A stretch of DNA of 64,000 nt from the NCBI GenBank assembly GCA_947685225.1, contig CANTUV010000033.1, forward strand, positions 53,359,001-53,423,000, in the 5' to 3' direction. Positions 56,494 through 64,000 of this stretch are shown piece after piece. A program made the position numbers and the translations under genes. Source of the stretch: Garcia nutans. Taxonomy: Eukaryota > Streptophyta > Magnoliopsida > Malpighiales > Euphorbiaceae. The first letter of the stretch is position 1. Every line of letters begins with the position of its first letter. The notes beneath the pieces were generated by a model. That model saw only the letters and a program-made list of their open reading frames with translations, ran no database searches and was not told where the DNA came from.

Positions 56494-59400
56494 TCAGAAG
56501 AGCATGTTGAGATAAAGTACAACCCATGCAGCCATTGAGAAAATGGCGAATATATGAACCCAGAACAGCACAGAAGCTGCCTCTCTTCCGCAACCTCTCA
56601 GATTAGCCACAGCACCTAAACACAGGCACACAAGTTTTCAAGTTAATGCTATTCCCACCATATTACTGAAGAATAACATGGGAACTCTAAAAATATTAGC
56701 AAAAAAAAAAAAAAAAAAAAAGAGATAATTATGATTTGTGATGATTTTATTTTGAAAATTATAAGGATTAGTTATGTTGATTTAAAAAAAAAAGAATATA
56801 CACATAAGAACATTCCCAAAAACTGAAATATGACCCACCTGAAAGAATAGATGTAGGCATTGTATGCTGAAGAAGTAGGACAAACCGGAACATCTTATCT
56901 CCAGCAGGAAGGAAGCCAAGCTTATCAGCCAGCATAACAATGCCAAGTCCAGCTGGAGGCACCAAAACTAGCCGTCCAAAAATAATAGCAGCTGTCGTTT
57001 GCAAACCAAGTTTAGAACTTCCTGGTCCTGCAATGGAAACAAAGAGCTGTCACTCTGAAGCAAGTGAAACCAAGATTCGTTCACTGGAAGCAAGATCTTT
57101 CAACATGACAATAAGACCAACTTAGGTGTAGCCATTTCAGCCAAAATTGGAAGATAAAGGAGAGGTGCTCATCAGGGAGTTCAACTTACCATCAACAAGA
57201 TTGCCTCCCAATGCCAACAAAATGCATGGAATCATAGCTTCCCTGATGTCCACAAAGAACAAAAATATCAAAACCTATAAGATTGAATGAAAACTGCATA
57301 GCAACATAGAGACACTTTCCAAGATCCAAAACCTAATAAGATTCACTTGCATAGAAACAGTTCTATCATGCACAACAAAGTTATCTGGCTACTATAATCC
57401 ATGACTTATTTCAGCAATATTACCGAGGTCCACACAATATATGAAAGAAACTTAAACCTCATGTACTTGTAACACATGTTTTGACCTAAAGAGGATATTT
57501 ACTTCCATCAAATGCAGTGTTGTAAAGGCTGCATTTGCATATACCATAAACCTTTTACATTCCAACAAGATTTGAGATCTGAGCTGAATGTCCTGTCAGC
57601 ATCAATACCATCTTCAGTATGTAAAGCATGATGAACTCTATGTAGGTGCCTTCTCCTTGATTATGTAGAGAAAGTTCTGAAGCTTAGACCTAGTCCACCC
57701 TCGTAAAAGAGATATAGCTCATGCAGACACACAGTGGAGCAAGAAATGTGCAGGAGCTTTCAAAATCTCAAAATGTTTATGGTATTTTTAGTACTTCCTA
57801 ACATATCAATTACACACTAAACCTGCATTATGAAATCAAATCTTTTATGTGATATGAAGCACTTTTCATTTGACACATTCATCATTAACATGTCAAAACG
57901 TGTAAATTGCGAACATCCATAAACAAGTACCTGATATGTTCTGATATAATCAAGAGATCAGAAAATAAACCACCAATATAGGATGATAACCAGAAAAAAA
58001 TTAAGCATCTTTTTTAAACAAGATGTAACTGAGCATACCCAAGAATATTGCAGCTGTCAGTGAAAAAATAAAGTGGAGCATCAGTTGTAAATATCAATTT
58101 CTTCAAAAATGGTACAGCACCAAGGAACATGGCTAGGATCTGCAACCAAAATTTCTTTTATAAATGAACACGGATTAACCAGAAAAAAAAAATCCAAAAT
58201 CCAGCTATCATAACATGTGCCAAAACTGAGAGTAAGTGATAGCTAATTTGGTTGGCAGAAAATGAGAAATTCTCAAGACAAGATGACATAATTGTGGATC
58301 TTTTAGGCTGTCGAAGTGCAGAAAAGTTGAGGTTGAGGAAGATAGATGTTAAATTTGACCAAGTTTATGTAGAGCGCCTTTTTGAATTAAATGAACCGGT
58401 GGCCTCTCAAAATATTTTCAACTCAAAATTCAGTTTACTCAAAAGGCCTCTCAACTTTTAAGCATTCCTACCATCATAGGAGAAATATTTCCAACTATTG
58501 ATGTCCTAAATATCATATTAAGATATCATAGAAATGCTTAAGAATTCACTATCAATAGTAGAATGAAGACAAAGATATAAACTTACAGAAGCAACAATAG
58601 GGGGTTGAATAATTTGCTTGAGCTTCAACTTGTCATATAGAAATAATAAAATTCGTTTTATCTGCAAGATGAAAGAGATACAAATAAAACAAGAGCCATT
58701 GGATGTGGAAATATTAACATGATAAAGCACCACATTAGGTGAATAAATCCCAAAAAACATTAAATCAGCCAAAATGTTCCACTTCCCCTGTCATTTGTTA
58801 AAAATTTTGGCACCAGGCACGAGTTGCCAAGATTCGGAAATACTGAGAATAAAATGCTGCGATGTTCAGAAAACCGATGCTTTATTAATCTTAAAGCAGC
58901 AATTTCATCATACAAGTGACAAATGCTATGTGTATACATGAATATGCACACATCTCTGTGCATGCATGCATAAGAGTAGATGCTCCAGGTAAAATCTTGA
59001 CAAGAATTATTTGTTTTTGGTAAATGAACCATTTCATAGGCATCTAGAAAGCAGCCAAGTGGATAAGGATGCTGACAAATTACATAAAGAATTGAATACA
59101 CATGTCGATTTATTTATATAATATAATCATAACTTACAACAATAAATCACATAATTGATTCTCACCTTTTCTTGCGTTGAAGCATTTGAATCTGTTGATA
59201 CATCATCCTGGGTAAGCAGTGGAACTTGTTCAGGAACAGCATCTTTCGGGGGGTTCTTGATTGGAAGATTTCCATCCTCAATGTCAAAGGAACCTTCAGG
59301 AGGAGGTGTCAACATATGGAATACATATGTGTATAGAATGATAGCTCCAACCTGGAATGCATAAATCAAAACTTATCTGCTCAGTATCTCATATATCATT

Positions 59401-61255
59401 AAATGTTGTGAAGCTGATCCAATAAAGGATGTATGAACAAACATAGGAAACCATACATGTATCCATGCATCAAAGAGAAATCCAATACATCCAACCAGGT
59501 AAGTTCATACATTTGGTTCATGCTGAAAGAAACAGGTGCTATTTCTAATTCATAAATTACTACAGAAGGCACAACATATAAAGACTGAACAGTTTTAGGT
59601 GCCTTTATTTCACCTTCAACATTAATTTTTTAGGGAAAGATGGTCAATATAAATACTGAAAACCAAAAGAAAGTTTTAGCAACGAAGGAAACTCTAAACA
59701 AGTGTCAGAGTTTAACCTGAAAGTATCTCAAAGTGCATACGTTTACTTATTGGAGGAGATGAGACCATGGAAAACCCATACAAAGTACAATGTCGTTAGC
59801 AATTCCAATAACAACTAATAATAATCAAGAGACGCGGAAGACTCACCCACTGACCAAATGAAATATAGGCAGTCCCATCCACACTACATTTTTCGGAGTC
59901 ACCAAAAGGGTTGGATTTGTCTCTACACAATGCTGCAATCAGGACAAGTGGCACATTCCCAATATTCCCTGCATTTAGTGATAATATCATCTTAAAAACA
60001 ACAGTTTAAAAATGTGGAAGCACTAGCACACTGTTACCAAACCGCTGCAAGTATACACACGTTTCTCTCATGGATCCAAGTCCAAGCAGCCACATATTGA
60101 ATTTCTAAATTAGTCAATTGTTACAGTTATTTTGTTTTAGTTATTTGTTTGAATATTTCCTGTTTTGTAGGAGGGTGTTCCTCCACTTTCTATTTCATGT
60201 TGTTAGTTGAGGAGAGTGTGCCTCCATGTTGAAGTAGTGCTCCTTTGATGTAGGAAGCAGTTATACTTCCTTTTTGTATTTAAACAATAACATCAATGAA
60301 GAGAGGGAGCTTCCAAAATCAATTAAGTCTTTGAGCACTTCAAGTCTTAAGGGGTTCCAGGTTCCCTCTTTTAGAGCCTGAATTCTTAATCACCATAGGT
60401 CGCAAAAAAGAAAACCATTAACCCAAACACTCAAACACCTACCGTACCCTTAACCCACCGACCCATAACTAGATCCATAACTTGGGACCGTAACACACAC
60501 CACAGAGCCAAAGATACTGAAGTTCAGTACATGAAAAAATTTAAAAATAATTCATATTTAAATCATAACTTACAAGTTCATTGTAACTTGCAGAGTTGTG
60601 AGAGTCAATTAGCACAAATATAATTGGTCATGTATTTCATATCAAAATTTTCCGGGTAGAGTAACTCACCAATTCCAATTTGTATGATTGAAAACTTGAA
60701 AAATGGGTATGGGGGGTGGACAATTTTTGCAACAATAAAACCTATTAGCGAGCCTGATATGGCACCAAGAACAATATTTACAGGAATAAACCACCTGCAA
60801 TAGGATAAGATGCTCTTAAACCCAGAATACTAATGAAACACAAGTATTAGAAGGAAATAAAAAATATCCATTAGTTACCACTCCAACATTTTCTGCAGAG
60901 TAACAGCTTGACCAAGTTGTGAGAATATTAAACAAGGAAGCAAAAGCGAAAAAACCAACTGCATAACACGATTGAAACAATAAATTATAGCCCCCTCAAA
61001 AATGTAAATTTAAAGTTAAAGAACTGAAAAAGGGATGGGAGGTAGTCTAATTACCCCATTAAGGAGTTTTCTTCCACTGGCAGGCAAGATATTAACATAC
61101 TTGGAGGCCATAAGAAAACCCAAGAAACACATTGTAAAAACTTTTGCTACGGGTAAAACAGCAATTCTGATGGTGCCTATTACTGATTCTCCCGGCGCCT
61201 GATTTTCCAAAGTGGTGGTTATTGAAGATAAAAACCTTTCCATGACGTGAGACAT
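56494..61255 (-). CDS. PILS6: PIN-LIKES (PILS) auxin transport facilitator, PILS6-like
   Basis: Ten exons (61055-61255, 60879-60958, 60670-60794, 59847-59968, 59166-59351, 58587-58661, 58039-58139, 57190-57242, 56839-57027, 56494-56615) join in frame to 417 residues; Arabidopsis PILS6 is slightly longer. Membrane-transport (PF03547) features: KVFTMCFLGFLMASKYVNIL, RKLLNGLVFSLLLPCLIFSQ, EWWFIPVNIVLGAISGS, then IGNVPLVLIAALCRD and SFGQWVGAIILYTY. A hydrophilic loop (about 211-270) separates the two hydrophobic halves, as in the family. The second half includes PCILLALGGNLVDG, GRLVLVPPAGLGIV and LLQHTMPTS. PILS proteins sit in the ER membrane and control intracellular auxin; the exact substrate is inferred from family. 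The start at 61255 (MSHVMERF) is in frame; Met5 at 61243 is an alternative. Intron 3 contains a possible solo LTR. The symbol follows the Arabidopsis orthologue (At5g01990). Confidence 0.92.
56700..56721. repeat. Poly(A) run in the last intron of the PILS gene
   Basis: An uninterrupted A tract of about 22 bases within intron 9. Confidence 0.9.
60119..60495 (+). mobile_element. Possible solo LTR in PILS intron 3
   Basis: The block starts TGTTAC and ends GTAACA, a perfect 6-bp terminal inverted repeat, and its middle reads TTTTGTATTTAAACAATAAC then ATCAATGAAGAGAGG, close to the TATA and leader region of many plant copia LTRs. The 5-bp flanks (TCAAT and CACAC) do not match, so the right end may be wrong or the duplication lost. 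Orientation is inferred from the TATA-like motif. Confidence 0.45.
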
Positions 61256-61829
61256 CTCTAAACTGATAGAATCCTAGTCCTTCACACATCCACCCAACTC
61301 TCTGCTTCAAACCACAGAAAATTCTCAGGCCAAAAAAAATATATGTAATTGATTTGCAAATTTGAGAGGAAAAAAAAAGAGAAAAATAAATAAATTACCA
61401 AAACCAAAAATTTGTACAAGCATTAAGCAAATTGAATTGAACTTCAATTAAACAAACCCAACAGCATCATCATCTGATTGGATTGAAACAAATAACTTCT
61501 CTGAGACAAAGCCAACGCCTTTTGTCACTCTCTAAACTCTCCGATTAAAACTCTTTCAATTTCTCTGCAAAATTTAATACGTACAGAAAAATAACAATTC
61601 AGTATGAATTAAAATTATAATAACAACAATCCACCAGTAACTAATAAATTGCACTGAAATCCGAAACAAAACACACTACGACATACCCAAAAGAAAAAAA
61701 TTTCTCTCTCTTTTATATATATATCTTTCTCTAGAAATTCAGCCTAAACTGAACTTTCCCAAAATCAAAAGCGAAATCAAAATCATATTCGCATGGAGAA
61801 AAAGAAAAAAAAAAGATGACAGTCGAACA

Positions 61830-61863
<34 letters not shown>
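61830..61863. repeat. (AAT)n microsatellite
   Basis: About 11 AAT triplets, followed by AGCAGCAGTAGTAATAAC. Confidence 0.92.
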
Positions 61864-62407
61864 GCAGCAGTAGTAATAACAATAAAACAGCATAATGGAT
61901 TACGTACAGGTAAAAACAGAATCAGGGACAATAGATGGGAAAGCGAATAAGGAAGGTTTACAACGAATCGTTTTTGTGCTTTGATTATCTTTCTCCTCCT
62001 TCGTCCTTCCGCTTCCAACGTTTCTGTTAACTGTTTTAAAACCCTCTTCCTGTTAGATTTCTATATAAAAAAAACCGCAGCTTTTTTGTTTTCAATTTTT
62101 TTTACAGTTTTTTCAATTAAAAAAAGTGAAAAAAAAAATTTCAGTTTCAGATTTCGGTTGAACTTAAGGTGACACTGGCATTTACTCGAAGCTGTTAGAT
62201 ATGCAGATATATATTTGTGCATACGGAGAAGAAGCTGGAAGATGGGAGTCATGGAAAGTAACACGTATACAGCGCGTCTTTTGCACTCTGTTCTGCCAAT
62301 GCCTTTCGAATAATCGAAATTTTGTTTTGTATTATATTATTATTATTATTTCTGAATTTTCCCTTTTTTTAATTTATGTAATTTAAAAAATATAATGAAA
62401 AATTCAG

Positions 62408-62408
62408 A

Positions 62409-62442
<34 letters not shown>
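62408..62442. repeat. (AAT)n microsatellite
   Basis: About 11 AAT triplets after TTCAGAA; a mirrored (ATT) run lies at 62335-62350. Confidence 0.9.
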
Positions 62443-62446
<4 letters not shown>

Positions 62447-64000
62447 TAATAATACATTATCAATGACAAATATAGAATGGACGGATGTGAAAATTATGAT
62501 TGATGATTCCTCATCCATGTCGAATTATCAAGAGATTCACCTCTATCTATAATATTTCATGCTAAATTTAAAAATTTGCAAATACATTTTATTTATATTT
62601 TTTTTATCTGCCTATTATTGATTTTTCCACTTTCTTTCTAGCATTTTTAAAAAAAAGTTAAGAGTTTTTTTTTGAATTTTCTTAAAAAAAAAATCTATGA
62701 TATTTTGAATTGGGAATAGAATGCCGGAATCGATCATAATTATAAAGAGTATAATAATGCATTTGATTGTCTCATTTCTTATATTGTGAATTTTCCTTCA
62801 CATTATCATGTGTTAGATGATTTTCAATCTTCTTCTGTCTGTAATAAGTTGATTAAGTCAGGATAAAGTAGATATTGTCTATAGTAAAATGATTTCTAAC
62901 TATTTATTTAAGCAATATCACTCCCCCTTGTAATAAAAAATATATATATTTTATAAAAAATTATCTCTATTATATATTTTTTATTAATTATATGTGAGAG
63001 AGTAAAAAATCCTTAAACTCGAATTCAAGACTCAAGCAAAAGTAATACAGCAAAACCAGAATTTAAAATAAAGAAGAGGACAAAATTTTTTTTGCAAGTC
63101 CTGATTTTGCCCTTATCTATTTTTATTTTAATAGTATTTTATAAATTTATTAAGAAACCATTTACATTGCTAAAAAAATATTAATATATTTATATATACA
63201 AAATCCTAAATTTACAATATGATTCATAAAAAAATAAAATAAAGAGAAAAATATTAAATATTGAATATAATTTTTTAAAAAATAATTAAATGTGTTCTTT
63301 AATTTATTAAATGAGTTCAAATTAATTTAATTAAAAAATTTATCATTTTCTCTAATTTATTTTTTCTATCCTTTTTTTTGTATTTATATATTATCAATTT
63401 TTTAAAAGAGAACTATATTTCATATGGAATAAATAATTTATTGTAATTATTTTGCTGGCTTCTTGTATAAATTAAAAAGAGAGAGGGACAATTTAAAATT
63501 TAAATAAATAAATAATTCTAAATATATATATATATATATATTCAAAAAATAAAGGGGGCAACTATATCTCATTAACATGCCTTCGCCCTCCTATTCTTAG
63601 TTATCATGCTGTATTTTAGTAATTTTTATTTTTATTATATTAATTACATGTAAAAAATATTATATTTTTATTGAATTTAACAAATTTTATTTTGGATTTA
63701 GATCAATTAGAAGAAATAATTTTTATCTAATTTAAATTAATTGTCATTTTAAATTTTAATATTTCAATAATAAAAATTAATTATCAATATATTTTTTTAA
63801 ATCTCTTATTTAAAAAGAAAAAGGGAAATAGCATGACAGCTCTTCAGAGAAAATAACAATTAGATATATGTAGAGAAAATAATGGCATCATTCTAAAATG
63901 TAAAAACATATTATTTGTTATACGACGGAAATTTAAATTTAAATACTGTTACTAACTAAGAGATATTTATGGATTCAATTAGATGTAAGAGTATTATTTA

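Larger units (their letters stand above)
61256..64000. other. Upstream region of the PILS gene and AT-rich end of the window
   Basis: 61256 to about 62030 probably holds the 5' leader and promoter of the minus-strand PILS gene. Two (AAT)n microsatellites lie at 61830-61863 and 62408-62442, and a (TA)n run at 63521-63541. No gene is supported to the end. Confidence 0.6.

Noticed and set aside
61731..62018. 95-codon minus-strand frame with an isoleucine run upstream of PILS
   Set aside because: Reads through the (AAT)n microsatellite; lies in the PILS leader or promoter.

Overview
This is eukaryotic nuclear DNA from a flowering plant. The genes are split by many short GT-AG introns, the spacers are very AT-rich, and plant retroelements and MITE-like elements lie between and inside the genes. 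Every confident gene resembles a eudicot protein. The genus cannot be read from the window; a rosid is a reasonable guess but is inference only.

Layout. 1-6.6 kb is mobile DNA: the 3' end of a Ty1/copia element with one LTR, then a decayed RTE-type LINE into which a second, 5'-truncated LINE has inserted on the opposite strand, leaving clear 17-bp target-site duplications. 7.5-9.8 kb (minus) holds the first three coding exons of a STAR/KH-domain RNA-binding protein; its KH exons are not in the window. 10-15.7 kb is AT-rich spacer ending in an 835-bp fold-back element. 15.76-16.05 kb (plus) encodes the 66-residue complex I subunit NDUFA1/MWFE. 20.5-21.5 kb (minus) encodes a DUF1191 membrane protein. 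After about 8.7 kb of spacer, 30.2-36.0 kb (plus) encodes a multi-pass RNFT-like RING E3 ligase, with a 1.4-kb Tourist-like element in intron 1. 37.9-41.2 kb (minus) encodes a plant coiled-coil protein of unknown function, and 42.9-46.7 kb (minus) a bromodomain protein. 46.8-52 kb is AT-rich spacer with transposon debris. 53.4-55.1 kb (plus) encodes a RING-H2 E3 ligase with its coding region in one exon, and 56.5-61.3 kb (minus) a PILS-family (PILS6-like) auxin carrier. The last 2 kb is AT-rich spacer.

The genes do not form an operon or pathway; what links them is conserved order. From memory of the Arabidopsis map, DUF1191, NDUFA1 and the KH gene match neighbours At3g08600-08610-08620, and RNFT-like, coiled-coil, RING-H2 and PILS6 match At5g01960-01970-01980-01990, with the bromodomain gene lying inside the second set. 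The window therefore looks like two eudicot gene-order blocks joined across the 21.5-30.2 kb spacer. Exon boundaries were set by hand from splice sites, reading frame and family similarity; all seven multi-exon or single-exon complete genes keep an open frame throughout. I found no tRNA, rRNA or CRISPR array, and nothing that looks like a new gene system; the less expected features are the nested retroelements, the fold-back element next to NDUFA1, a short SINE remnant and a CpG-rich repeat island.
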